Assembly: GCA_029962745.1 (NCBI GenBank)
Contig: CM057171.1
Span: 2,755,182-2,819,181 of the forward strand
Direction of reading: 5' to 3'
Origin: Echinometra lucunter
Lineage: Eukaryota; Echinodermata; Echinoidea; Camarodonta; Echinometridae
DNA: 64,000 nt
The number at the start of each line of letters is the position of its first letter. Positions within the stretch are counted from its first letter, which is position 1. Below the pieces are notes generated by a model, which was not told where the DNA came from, made no database searches, and saw only the letters and a list, made by a program, of their open reading frames with translations. Positions 38,567-49,176 of the stretch are shown here, one piece after another. A program made the translations under genes and the position numbers.

Positions 38567-38702
38567 ATGTCCTAATATCTGCAGGGGTATAGTCCCTGGA
38601 GGTCCCAATGGTGCTGACATCTGCGCTATACAACCTGCCTGGTGTCAATCCAGTGAAAGTCGCAACCAAGAAAGGCTCTGATGACGGCGCAACATTGATG
38701 AC
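38567..38702 (-). CDS. FN3 D24 second exon, copy 2
   Basis: Phase 0 to phase 1. VINVAPSSEPFLVAT, then LTPGRLYSADVSTIG, ending PADIRT at donor t|gtaagt. It joins in frame with the exon at 39305-39441 to give a 91-residue domain. Confidence 0.85.
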
Positions 38703-39196
38703 CTAAAAATAATCAAGAAATTACGCTCCCAATCAATGCTCCATTGAATTCTAGACAAGATTCAATATCATAAACAGAATTCAGTATTATGTGCAAAACT
38801 GCTGAACTAAAACAACCAGGGATCCTCAGGGATTTGTTTTTTCAGTTTGTCTGCCTCATTCCTGGCAATTTCTCAATAGGGACAAATAAAAGTTTCAACC
38901 TTCATGTATTGTAAATACCTTTCTTCTTTGTATGTATTTTGATTTTGCCTGATGAAGTAAATATAAGTAATATAATAACATTCATAAGGGCCCCCATAAT
39001 CTGTACATAATCCTGCATTGTTATAAGGCTACTGTATAATTCTTGCCTTCAAAAAAGCTTATATAAACTCTCCTACATATAAGTGAAGCAGTAGGTGTAG
39101 TACAAATATAACCAGAGGGGTTTCCCACCTGGGTTTGCTGCTGGATACCTGAAACACTCTCAATTCCAAGCTATGAAACTGACTTCCTAACCTTTA

Positions 39197-39226
39197 CCCT
39201 AACCCTAACCCTAACCATAACCCTAG
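39197..39226. repeat. Interstitial CCCTAA repeat (copy 2)
   Basis: Telomere-type ccctaa units with one variant (ccataa), inside the intron that splits D24. Duplicate of 24485-24514. Confidence 0.8.
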
Positions 39227-39304
39227 ATTCTTGATGATTCAAACCCTACAATATGTTTCCACTGAGCAAATGTCAGTGCACCAGAGATATCACATAAAAC
39301 TCAC

Positions 39305-39441
39305 AGCAATATCTCCTTGATCAGATGTGAGGGTGACTGCATACTGAAGAATGCCAGTGCTGAGTGGAACGCTTCCCCAGAGAACCTCCAGGAGAGTGGA
39401 GGTCCTCTCCCGGAACTCAATTACACCATCCTGAACGGTAC
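39305..39441 (-). CDS. FN3 D24 (class B) first exon, copy 2
   Basis: Phase 1 to phase 0. Opens GTVQDGVIEFRERTSTLL, core EVLWGSVPLSTGILQYAVTL, ending QGDIA at donor gct|gtgagt. The acceptor is preceded, in gene sense, by a (TTC)n run from 39477-39496. Confidence 0.85.
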
Positions 39442-39858
39442 CTTTAAGATGATGACGATGATGGTGACGATGATGAAGAAGAAGAAGAAGAAGAAGAAAT
39501 CAATATCTAAAGCAACAATGATACTCTTGTATGAGATACAGGTTATACTAATTTATCAAATCTTGACAGAGAATATCCTTTCACCAGTTGGGGTAATGAA
39601 AATATGTGAAGAAGGAACATCTATGCCTTCAATTGTTGATGTGTGACTGGCAACTAACATTTTAAATATCACTTGTAAAAATCTAATGAATGTCTTTTGT
39701 TCTTACAGGGTGTAATTCTTTATCAGCCATAGACTGAGTCAATTGACTGCCATTAATGTTCAGAGTGTGTGGGCCTTCAAGTTGGCTGTGGCTGCCCCAT
39801 TCATATAATAAGTTGACAAAAGCATTAAGTCATCTTGTAGAATCAACAAAGTTTTTAC

Positions 39859-40146
39859 CTGTGGAAAAGGAACCACTGGCAGCCTCGCTTGTTGCAGTGA
39901 GATCACCACTTGTAATGCTGCTGTAGACCTCAACATTATACTCCGTTGAGGGATCCAGCCCCGTGAGGATCAAGGACGATGTTTCACCATCCACATTACC
40001 AGCTATGGTATAGTCACCTGCTGAGGAAGCTTGTCGGTACTGAACCCGGAACATGTTCACATCGTGGCCGACAAATCTGTTCCATGTTGCAGTAGCAGTG
40101 GTTGACTGGACAGCCACCACATTGACAGGGTTTGGTGGCAGCGGGT
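39859..40146 (-). CDS. FN3 domain D23 (class A), copy 2, intact
   Basis: 96 codons. Opens DPLPPNPVNVVAVQSTTAT, core ATWNRFVGHDVNMFRVQYR, then LDPSTEYNVEVYSSIT, ending SGSFST. Identical in translation to the copy at 25142-25429. This copy is contiguous with D22 and is probably the true genomic neighbour. Confidence 0.88.
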
Positions 40147-40624
40147 CTGCAATAAGAAGAATGATAAGGAGAACACTTAAGGCTCCTTCAAATATGAAAA
40201 GGGAAACAACTGTGGCAAATGCCCATAGGTTTTTTAGTATTCACATATGGTGCTGTAAACCACACCACTTATGATAATAAATGTGCTTTGACGTGTCAAC
40301 AATCAAATAAAAGAGTGTTTTTATAAAAACCATTCTTCTTGCATCAGTGTTTTTGTCAGCCTCTTACTCCATTCATATGTACATAAAATGACTACAGAGA
40401 TTTACCATCGGGTTTTCCACTTCATATCTAAACAAGCCTTTAACCTGTTAACTGTCAAATTCTTTCATTCCCATATCAAGCTTAATACAGAGGCCACCAG
40501 GTTTCAGTAGCCAAGTGGTCAACCCTTGTCTGTGGTGACCTACACATGCTCCGCTGACAATTGCTCTGTGTGCTTATTTCATAAAAGATATAGGGTAACG
40601 GTAACGACTGAAATAGGTTTTTTG

Positions 40625-40649
40625 TTAGGGTTAGGGTTAGAGTTAGGGT
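40625..40649. repeat. Short interstitial TTAGGG repeat
   Basis: Four to five gttaggg-type units on the plus strand, one with an a substitution. It lies in the intron between D22 and D23, in the opposite sense to the ccctaa run at 39197-39226. Confidence 0.8.
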
Positions 40650-40825
40650 GACATTGTGTGCTTGATCCTAAAATAAAATGTTATATTCGGCGAGTGTATA
40701 AAAATTGACACAGAGCAATTGTATTTGCAGCATATAATAATCCATCTATGTATATATGTTATGAGTTGATGAAAAAAAGTTAAATTCAATGAAATTGAAT
40801 TAACAAAGTTTTTAAGTATGCATAC

Positions 40826-41083
40826 CAGTAAGTACAGGTAGGGAACTTAGGGTGGTTCCCTGCTCACTGAGTTCTAGGGTGTAGACTGTGGCTGGGTTCA
40901 GATTTACAAATTCCACATTTCTCACTTCATTGTTAACTAGAATCGGAGTAGCAACAGGTGGATCAATAGTTACAAAGTAGTTTCCTTCTGGTATGTTGTT
41001 CACATCATTACCGATGCCCCACGTGACACTGATTGTATTGGAAGTCTTTTCACGAAGAATCAATTGTCCAAAGGGTGCAGAAG
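40826..41083 (-). CDS. FN3 domain D22 (class B), single exon
   Basis: 86 codons. Opens SAPFGQLILREKTSNTI, core SVTWGIGNDVNNIPEGNYFV, then LNPATVYTLELSEQG, ending SSLPVLT. It is the last domain read before the duplicated block. Donor g|gtatgc. Confidence 0.86.
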
Positions 41084-41517
41084 CTATCAGAAGAACAAAA
41101 AAAAAAACAATAAAAGAAAAGAACACAGCATATTACATTCTAGATAATGTTTGATCATAGAACTTCTAGGTGCAGAAAAGTAATAGAAATGCATGTGAAG
41201 TTGTACTCTACCATCATTTACCAGTTAAACTTATCACTTTTCATGTATTCATTAATGTATAACTGAGAATTATTGCTTTTGATCTGCTTCTTAATATGTC
41301 CTTTAAATGTTTTTTTTTCCTCTCAATCCTTAAAAATTTAGTTACATATACATGTATATGTTTTCCTTCTCACAGTCTTTTGGTTTATGTATGCACCGGC
41401 CAATGTGGAGAGCCTCTAGACAGAATTCCTAAATTCTTTGAGGTTATCCCCAGGTATTGGCTGGTGCCAAATCTTTATACAATGTACTGTGGTTATGATA
41501 TCTTGGTGATGTTCCTT

Positions 41518-41566
41518 ATCAATTCAATTCAATTCAATTCAGACAAATTTATCGTCCAAATTGTTC
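41518..41566. repeat. (AATTC)n tail with adjoining repeat end
   Basis: Tandem ttcaa units lead into agacaaatttatcgtccaaa. The same layout, a pentanucleotide run beside a ttat.gtcc motif, is at 15431-15485, suggesting related retroposon 3' ends. Confidence 0.55.
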
Positions 41567-41984
41567 CACGTCCAAGTCCAAATCATGTACTTTTCTTTGT
41601 TATATCTCACCTGGAAAATAAATAAATAAATAAAATAAAAACAAATTCAAAATCACTGTTCTCTGTGCAAATACATGTAGAAAACTTCTCAACATACTTT
41701 CTCTCAATGTGTATAAGACTTTTAATAAGAAAAATGTTGCGATAAAAGAAAAAAAATGTTATTGCCAATTCAAAGAAGAAAAACTGATCAAATAAGATTT
41801 CACATAATTCCTGTCATGAAAGGATTAATTCATTAATTTTATTACATGGCAATGAAATAAAGGGCTTGAAATATGGCACTCCATAGATTGATAGATTTAC
41901 ATGTACATAACTATGTCTGCCTGCATGAATACATGCTCATGTACATGCATTTCTAGACTTTTTCCTATTTTACGACAAAATTTC

Positions 41985-42573
41985 ATTAAAGGAGAATGCA
42001 ACCCAGGTATCAGTGTGCTCTTAGTGAATGGGGATGACCAAGAAGAGTAAACAGTGAAAGTTTGAGCAAAATCAACAATCAGTTCAAGAGTTATGAACTT
42101 TGAAAGTTTAAATAAATCCTTATTATGGGGATCCTTGAGTTGGCAACTCCACCATCATCTGTGATGTCATCGTGGACAACTCTCCATTCATTTTGTACAC
42201 AGAATTTCACATTTTCTTCATTTTCAAGAAAAATAAAAATTTGTTTGATTTAATGTTTGATTATGGCAGGGCTACATCAATTCTGCAAGCATTTTGGGAA
42301 GAATTATGTTGATTCCTGACCTGAAACTTCACAAAAATCAAAATTTTTGAAGATTTATGGACAAAATGAATGGAGAGTTGTCCACGATGACATCACAGAT
42401 GCTGGCAAAGTTGCCAACTCAAGGATCCCCGTAGGAGGGACTTACTGAAACTTTCAAAATTCATAACTTTTGAACAGATCGTCCAATTTTGCGCAAACTT
42501 TCACTGCTTACTCTTCTTGGTCATCTCCATTCACTTAGAGCACACTGATACCTGGGTTGCATTCTCCTTTAAT
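41985..42573. mobile_element. Foldback (MITE-like) element with long inverted arms
   Basis: Left arm from about 41985 to 42205 (starting attaaaggagaatgcaaccc) is the imperfect reverse complement of right arm 42360-42573. The unique centre is about 150 bp. TTAA lies just inside each end, which could be a target-site duplication. There is no coding capacity. It lies in the D21-D22 intron. Confidence 0.75.
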
Positions 42574-42835
42574 TCTGTAAGGAAAATCATGTCAATATCA
42601 AATCGATTCTTGACACTAAATTATTTGCTCATTTCATTATAAAATTACAGTTACAGTGTATTTGTAAAGAAAAAGAGCTCTACAAATGGCAATGCATAAA
42701 GATGTGGATTACTAATTAATCTAAACAATGTTTACATGTACATGTAACTTAGTTTGTCAGGCTTACATACATGTACACATGTATACATGAATTTCAAGAT
42801 ATCCTTTTCGCTTGAAATACATTTCATGGACTTAC

Positions 42836-43120
42836 ATGCTTGTGCAGTGACTACAACCTCAATACTCTCTGTGCGTGTGGCACCCTCTCCTGTCACACTC
42901 TTCATCCTGAACTCATACGTCCTGGAGGGTGTTAGTCCACTGAAGGTATAGAACGTGATGGAACTATCGAGAGTGATGAAGGACTCACTCAAGCCATCTG
43001 ATGGACTGTAGGTCAGCTCATACTGGTCAATGATTGACCCTATGGGATTGCTCCAGAGAAGAAGTATGGAGTAATCATTATCTGTGAGCAGTGATTGGAA
43101 GTCCCTGGGTGGAAGTGGAG
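42836..43120 (-). CDS. FN3 domain D21 (class A), single exon
   Basis: 95 codons. Opens APLPPRDFQSLLTDNDYSI, core LLWSNPIGSIIDQYELTY, then LTPSRTYEFRMKSVTGEG, ending VVVTAQA at donor t|gtaagt. Confidence 0.87.
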
Positions 43121-43204
43121 CTGAAGAAAGAATGGATATTTGTAATTACTTGCTGACTTCAAATACTGATGATAATTTGATTTTCATGATAATAGTAGTT
43201 AAAC

Positions 43205-43621
43205 TCTACTACTACCGCTACAACCACTAATACTACTACCACTACTACTACCAATACTACTACTACTACTACCACTACTACTACTACTACCACTACTACC
43301 ACTACTACCACTCCTACTACTACTACCACTACTACAACTACTACTACTACCACAGTACCACTACTACTACCACTACTTCTAGTAACACTACTACTACCCC
43401 TACCATTACTTCTTCTATGACTACTACTAAAACAACTACTACTACCACTACTACTACTACTGCTACTACTACTACTACTGCTACTACTACTACTACTCCT
43501 CCTAACACTACATCCTCTATGACTACTACTGCTACAGTACTGCTACTACTACTACTACTACTACTGCTACTACTACTACTACTACTACTGCTACTACTAC
43601 TACCACCACTACTACTAGTAT

Positions 43622-43656
<35 letters not shown>

Positions 43657-43680
43657 AACTACTTCTACTGCTGCACTACT
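43205..43680. repeat. Long (ACT)n trinucleotide tract
   Basis: About 475 bp of act/cta/tac repeats, interrupted by acc, gct and short non-repeat islands. It fills most of the 724-bp intron between D20 and D21. Apparent poly-Thr, poly-Leu or poly-Val reading frames here are repeat translations, not genes. Confidence 0.95.
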
Positions 43681-43844
43681 CGCAATACTGCTGGTGCTGC
43701 TAAACATTTATGATAACAATGTATTATGATAATGATGATAGTAAAGACATTAGAATAACATTAATGATATCAGAATAATAATAACAAACAATATTATTCT
43801 TGCTGGAGCATGTGTGGTAGAACCAACCAAAACAGTTGTTCTAC

Positions 43845-44105
43845 CTGTGCGCTGCTGGATAGTGCTGATGGGGTTATTCTGCTGGCTCACACTCAATGAG
43901 ATATTCTGGAGCTGACCAGGCGTAAGTCCTGTGACAGTAGTTTCTCTTGGCTGGTCTCGACTGACGACTCTGAACATTGGGTTTCCGACAGGTGGCTGGA
44001 ACTGGATGATGTACTGGTCAAAAGCGCCTTGGACTTCTCCCCAGACAACGGTGATGGAGAAGGGATCAAAGTCAATGACCGATAACTGACCAGTATTCAA
44101 GGAAT
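43845..44105 (-). CDS. FN3 domain D20 (class B), single exon
   Basis: 87 codons. Opens DSLNTGQLSVIDFDPFSI, core TVVWGEVQGAFDQYIIQF, then LTPGQLQNISLSVSQ, ending TIQQRT. The Tyr of the L-x-P-G-x-x-Y motif is Asn here. Donor g|gtagaa. Confidence 0.88.
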
Positions 44106-44697
44106 CTAAGTACAAATCAGAAAAAAGTATGCAAAAATCAATAAATTAACTTCTTTATTTACACATATGTAAATCATAAAGTACAGCCACTTTGAAATCA
44201 ACAATACAAAGATAATTCATTGGCATAGTTAATTGCTTAGTATAAGCATTTGTAGCCACACACTTACTCCTCTCTCATTCTCCTTTACAAAATTAACATT
44301 GATGCTATTATTCTTACCGAAATATTTTGTACACACCAGAATTATTAAAAGTGCATCTTTCATCTTTAAAATGATGAACATTTTTTGCATTTTACTAAAT
44401 ACAGGAATTTTGTAACACAACATTTCTAGAGAATGTGTCGCACCGTTTATGACATAATTCCATAATTTGTGGTTCGAGGCAACAAACTTTCCGTCAATCT
44501 ATATCCACTGCAGATACAGTACTTTCTACAAGAAAAATAAAGCAAAAGAGGAAACATACTGGTGTTGCCAATTCAAAGAAGAAAAGTTGATCAAATAAGA
44601 CTTTGAAATAATACCTGTCATGATTACTTTAAACAAATTAATTAAGCAATTTGATAATTAAGTGTGTCTCTGAAAAGCAACAAGAGACTGAACTTAC

Positions 44698-44979
44698 CGG
44701 TGGTGAATTCCTCTTCCAATGCAGCACTGATCTTCTCCAGACTTCCTGTTCCAACAACATTCTGAATGCTCACAGTGTAGGTTTCCCCAGGCCTAAGAGC
44801 ATCAAATGTAAATGTGGGTCGCTGTCCAGCTTCTATCTGATCTGCCGTCAAAGTGCCCTGGAGCTGGCCATTCAGTCGCACTTCAAATGCTTCGTATCCA
44901 CCAGTCGGAACGTCCCATACTACTCTCAAGGTGGAAGTTGATACTGCAGCTGCCTCAAGGTTAGTAGGCACATTAGGAT
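44698..44979 (-). CDS. FN3 domain D19 (class A), single exon
   Basis: 94 codons. Opens DPNVPTNLEAAAVSTSTL, core RVVWDVPTGGYEAFEVRLN, then LRPGETYTVSIQNVVGTG, ending LEEEFTT at donor g|gtaagt. Confidence 0.88.
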
Positions 44980-45661
44980 CTGTAGTGTGATGTCATATAA
45001 TAATTATGATTACGATAATAGTAGTAACAATAGCCATCATAATGTACTAAATGTTGAAGGGCAAACCTATATTTTTTAGTATCTTCGTTTTATTCAACAT
45101 TCGAAGCAAAAAAGAAATTTAGATATGTGCATTCAAGTTATGAGTTACCTACAAGCAGGGCAAAATAAATTAGACATGATAATCTAAAGTCAATTAATGA
45201 TATCATTTGCATATAGACAGCATAAACAGAGGAGCTTATGTTTCAAGCACTGGTAAATGAGATATAATTCACTATTATTCAGAAGAATAAAGAAGAAGTC
45301 TCTGCTCTACCCAAGCTGCTCCTGGGGTTAAACTGTCATGAGAAGATGTGCTTAAGATGACGTACCCAATGTCAATATACATTAAATACTTTGTTAAAAC
45401 AGTAAATTACTGACTCAGGGATGGGACAATTTAGAAGTCACCATATACATAATGCATATTCATAACATACTCCCTTTCTTCATGCAAAGATATACCAAAA
45501 AGAAATTATTTTTAACTGCTGTACTGTATCGTGTCAGAGCAGTCAAGAATCAATTTCATGCCCTGTCATTTCAACCAATCACATGCCAAACGGATAAAAT
45601 GCAATATCTGTATAATCTTATATTGTAACTTTCACATATAAAAATGGACTGATGCACAAAC

Positions 45662-45922
45662 CTGTGTAGACAGTGTCAGTGGCGTACGGTTCGGTGGAGC
45701 CAGTACCCCTGATACCAACAATATACCTCTGTCCAGCGACTAGAGAGGTGTAGGTGTACTCAAAGTCTGCACCGGCAGGCACTGATCCTGGCGGTACACC
45801 AGCAGGGTTAGGTTCAATGGTAAGCTGGTAGGGAAGAACAACCCCAGCGCAGGATCCCCACTGGGCAGTGATCTGGGTAAAGGTGGTTTCCGTTACTTGG
45901 ATAGAGCAGGCAGGCAGAGCAG
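45662..45922 (-). CDS. FN3 domain D18 (class B), single exon, two Cys
   Basis: 87 codons. Opens ALPACSIQVTETTFTQI, core TAQWGSCAGVVLPYQLTI, then LVAGQRYIVGIRGTG, ending ATDTVYT. Cys residues at roughly positions 6 and 24 lie near strands A and B-C and could pair. Donor g|gtttgt is weak. Confidence 0.86.
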
Positions 45923-46319
45923 CTGATAGAAGAATGGATATTAAGATCACAATCATATCAACAGTTACATAAATGCCTCTGTTATTCCAGTTTAGCAAGG
46001 GTACCAATGCAAAGCATCCGAACATTTTGGGAATTTTTTCCTTCCCTCAATACATTTCCTCAGTTTTCAGCAACAGAGAGCATCATATTCTCTTTGTTCT
46101 ACATCTGCTCCTTCCTATGTCATTCCCAAATTCTGAAAACAGGCTGGCTTCAAACCCTTTCAATCTCTTGCCTCATGTAGCACTAGTAGTAGTAGACTGA
46201 ATTAGTAGTAGAGGTAGTAGTAGTATATGTAGTAGAAATAGTATTATCAAAAGTAGTAATATTTACAGATTACTTGTTCAACATAGAGAAACCAGTTAGT
46301 CCCTGTTTCATTGTTTTAA

Positions 46320-47078
46320 CCCTATATAGCCCGGGCTATTTTGAATTTGCATAGCCTGGGGGGGGGATCTCGGCCTCAGATCTCGGCTGTTGATCGCACG
46401 ATCGTGACGAAAACCAAGATCACGTCACCCACAACATAATTACCAAAATTGTATAGTTAATTATTACAAAAATCATTCAAATTTACTTTTAATTAATTAT
46501 GCTAATTTATGCATAAAATAAGAATTCAGCTGTGAATTTGTAAATACAACTCCAAAACTGCTATATTTTTGTCTAGACATTCTTTTAAGGATTCTTATCA
46601 AATGTACATTCAAAAAAATGGCAGTATAAAATTTTTTTTCTTATGTATTTTATTTTTTTTTCAATTTTTTTCATGTATTTCTTTGTTTTTTTACTTTTTG
46701 TTTTTTATTGTTTTTTCGATGGAAATGGTCGCCGACACTATTCTGATCATAAACAACATGAAATTAATAGTGTTTAATCAGTAAGAGTAAAATTAATGAT
46801 ACATTTATGAATTTTGGCTAGAAACAGAATTTGCATTGAATTTGTACATGAAATCATGTTTATGAGCAATTTGCGGTCTGACATGCACTTGCAAAATGTT
46901 GCGTAACTTTGGAACCACATACCCGGGCGTCGCGAATTTGGTCTCAAAAGTTGCGCGAGACTTGAAAAAAAAGTCATGAAACATCGTCGAGTGAGCTTTT
47001 TACGTTACGGATATGTCACGAAAAATTTTGCGGAAGGGTTGAAAAAGCCCCCCCCCCCCCCCCTCGGGCTAGATGGGG
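46320..47078. mobile_element. Putative piggyBac-like non-autonomous element
   Basis: 759 bp flanked on both sides by TTAA. The left end reads CCCTATATAGCCCGGG and the right end, reversed, reads CCCCATCTAGCCCGAG, giving imperfect terminal inverted repeats. TTAA target sites and CCC termini are the piggyBac pattern. No transposase frame is seen inside. It contains poly-T and poly-C runs. It sits in the D17-D18 intron. Confidence 0.6.
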
Positions 47079-47137
47079 TTAAGTCTACAGGAATTTAACA
47101 GTTCAATAGTCAACTTCTTTAAAAGTTAAACACTCAC

Positions 47138-47425
47138 TTGTTGTAACAGTAACAAACTGTTCCAGACTTGTTGTCTGATCATTGCCCGTTCCACTGCTGG
47201 TGTAGACTGTGATCACGTAAGATGTATCAGGGAGCAACCCATCAATGACCGCCTGCCTCTCACCGTTGCTGGGGATGCGATCCGCAAAGTTGATTGCAGT
47301 TGGGTCGTCGGAGAGAGCGTAGGTAACGACGTAGTCATCAAAGGAACCTGATGCTGCTTGCCAGGATACAGTAATTGATTGCGAGGTTACTGCTATCTGG
47401 GCGAGTCCAGACACTGGATTTGGTC
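47138..47425 (-). CDS. FN3 domain D17 (class A), single exon
   Basis: 96 codons. Opens GPNPVSGLAQIAVTSQSI, core TVSWQAASGSFDDYVVTY, then LLPDTSYVITVYTSSGTG, ending QFVTVTT at donor a|gtgagt. Confidence 0.88.
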
Positions 47426-47941
47426 CTGGGAAGGAAGATAAATCATCCAAAGAATGTGGATTAACCAAATGCCTGTATAAACCATATAGGAATTCTAATA
47501 ACCCATTAGATATGCTTTGATTTTGGTACAGCACACATTTTCCATATACTCTGGCCTGAATTGCCTCAGGTTTAGTATTCAACATGTTAAAGTTCATGTA
47601 CACTTGTGGTAGGTAAAAGTGAAATTTACTTGAAAAATCATTAAACATAGTCTCAAATTATTTACCTTGCATCAATAGATACATGTGCGAAATCATGTAA
47701 AATTCCATTCATGACCGCTGGTGGATTTCAGTGCAAGTATATATGAAGGGGATGTAAGATAAATGCTGCACTCTTCCCTATGCTAGGGTTTCTTTAGTAC
47801 AATGTGAATGTAAGTGATGCAACAAAAGTTCTATAATGTGTACTCGCTAATCTATGTGTTTACAATCGCTTTTATGTATTTTTCAAAGATATTTTCTGCT
47901 GCACTTCTAAAGGAGTCTTTAGTTAGGTGGGAAAGACTCAC

Positions 47942-48211
47942 TTGTTCTCTGACGCACAGTCCTAGTCACCGCTGGATCTGTGCCCTCCAGGATGTTATTA
48001 ATGGTATACAGTACACCAGGTACCAGACTATTGAAGGTAAACGTCCTGGCATCCTGTGGAGATATCACGTCAGAAGTAGCTGATACACCACCCTCTGGCG
48101 TGGCCTGTAGACGGTAATTCTGGAAGTTGATGCTGACAACTTCGCTCCATTCTACCGTGATGGAGGTTGTTGTGAAATCAGTCACATTCAGTTCACCTTC
48201 CAATCTCTCCC
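47942..48211 (-). CDS. FN3 domain D16 (class B), single exon
   Basis: 90 codons. Opens GERLEGELNVTDFTTTSI, core TVEWSEVVSINFQNYRLQA, then LVPGVLYTINNILEG, ending TVRQRT, a model class-B end. Donor a|gtgagt. Confidence 0.88.
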
Positions 48212-48214
48212 CTA

Positions 48215-48239
48215 TTCAATAATAATAATAATAATAATG

Positions 48240-48283
<44 letters not shown>

Positions 48284-48303
48284 CATAACAATAATAATAA
48301 TGA
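48215..48303. repeat. (AAT)n microsatellite next to D16 acceptor
   Basis: Nearly uninterrupted aat repeats with a few c or g substitutions. It begins a few bases upstream, in gene sense, of the D16 acceptor at 48211. Confidence 0.9.
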
Positions 48304-48897
48304 ATGTAATGAAAATTATGCAATAGCACAATGAAAATAAACCTGTTCATGAAAACTACCAGAAGAATACAAGATCTGCTTCATCACTACAATGCATGCT
48401 AAAAAAAATGTTTACAGTTGGAAAAAGTCTGCCACGTAGATATTTCCACATATTTACAGGAAATTTCGATACCTGTGCATAGCCCAGGGTCTCTGCTATC
48501 ACATGACACATAAAAAATCTTTAAATATTTCATGCTTGAGTAAGCAAAAGTAACGTTTGTGAACTAGTGCAAAATTGAGAATTGACAAGAATTGATACTT
48601 GTTCTGTCTGGTAGCAGCGAAGTTGTGAGTGCTGTAAACTGTAAAGTCTTAGAAGAGACCTTGGACTATCCACAGGACTGGAATGAAAATTTCCTGACAA
48701 TTTTTCAAAATATTCAGAGAGTGAGGCTTTTTCTGTCTGTAAAACGGTTGGTAATGAACTGTAGTAGATGAAGCTAATCAATTACTGTTTTACCTTGATT
48801 ATGCTACATGTGTCAATGTATGTGTCAATACATGTCCACAAGATGCTTATACCTAATGCAGGGCCTGGTACAAATTCATACATTTGTCTTGACTTAC

Positions 48898-49176
48898 CAA
48901 GAGTGATGAAGCGGGTGACTGCCTCACTTCTGATTGTATGACTCTCATCCCCGAGACCTACAGATAACACAGCATACAATGAGATTGTGTACTCCACATC
49001 GGATTGGTCTAGTGTCAGAGTATGCTGGGTAGTATCAGAGGAGAGAACCCGTGTCTGGTTGAAAGGGGTCCAGCAGAGCTCGTAGTAATCTACTCTGGAG
49101 TTACTGGAAGGCCATCCTAAAGTGACTTGCTGACCTTCAACAGAGAGGAAGGTAAGACTTCCGGGGGCAAGAGGAG
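48898..49176 (-). CDS. FN3 domain D15 (class A), single exon
   Basis: 93 codons. Opens APLAPGSLTFLSVEGQQ, core TLGWPSSNSRVDYYELCW, then SDVEYTISLYAVLSVG, ending AVTRFITL. The usual L-x-P-G before the last Tyr is replaced by LDQSDVEY. Donor g|gtaagt. Confidence 0.86.

Larger units (their letters stand above)
26126..40342. repeat. Copy 2 of 14.2-kb duplicated block
   Basis: 14,217 bp nearly identical in exons and introns to 11393-25625. It begins at the first base after the gap. One-base indels are dense from 26126 to about 31000 and rare afterwards. Carries second copies of D23 to D33. Best explained as an overlapping contig end left unmerged; a real recent tandem duplication is the alternative. 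Confidence 0.95.

Noticed and set aside
43159..43713. Long poly-Val, poly-Thr and poly-Leu reading frames
   Set aside because: Translations of the ACT trinucleotide tract in an intron; no start context or non-repeat coding sequence.
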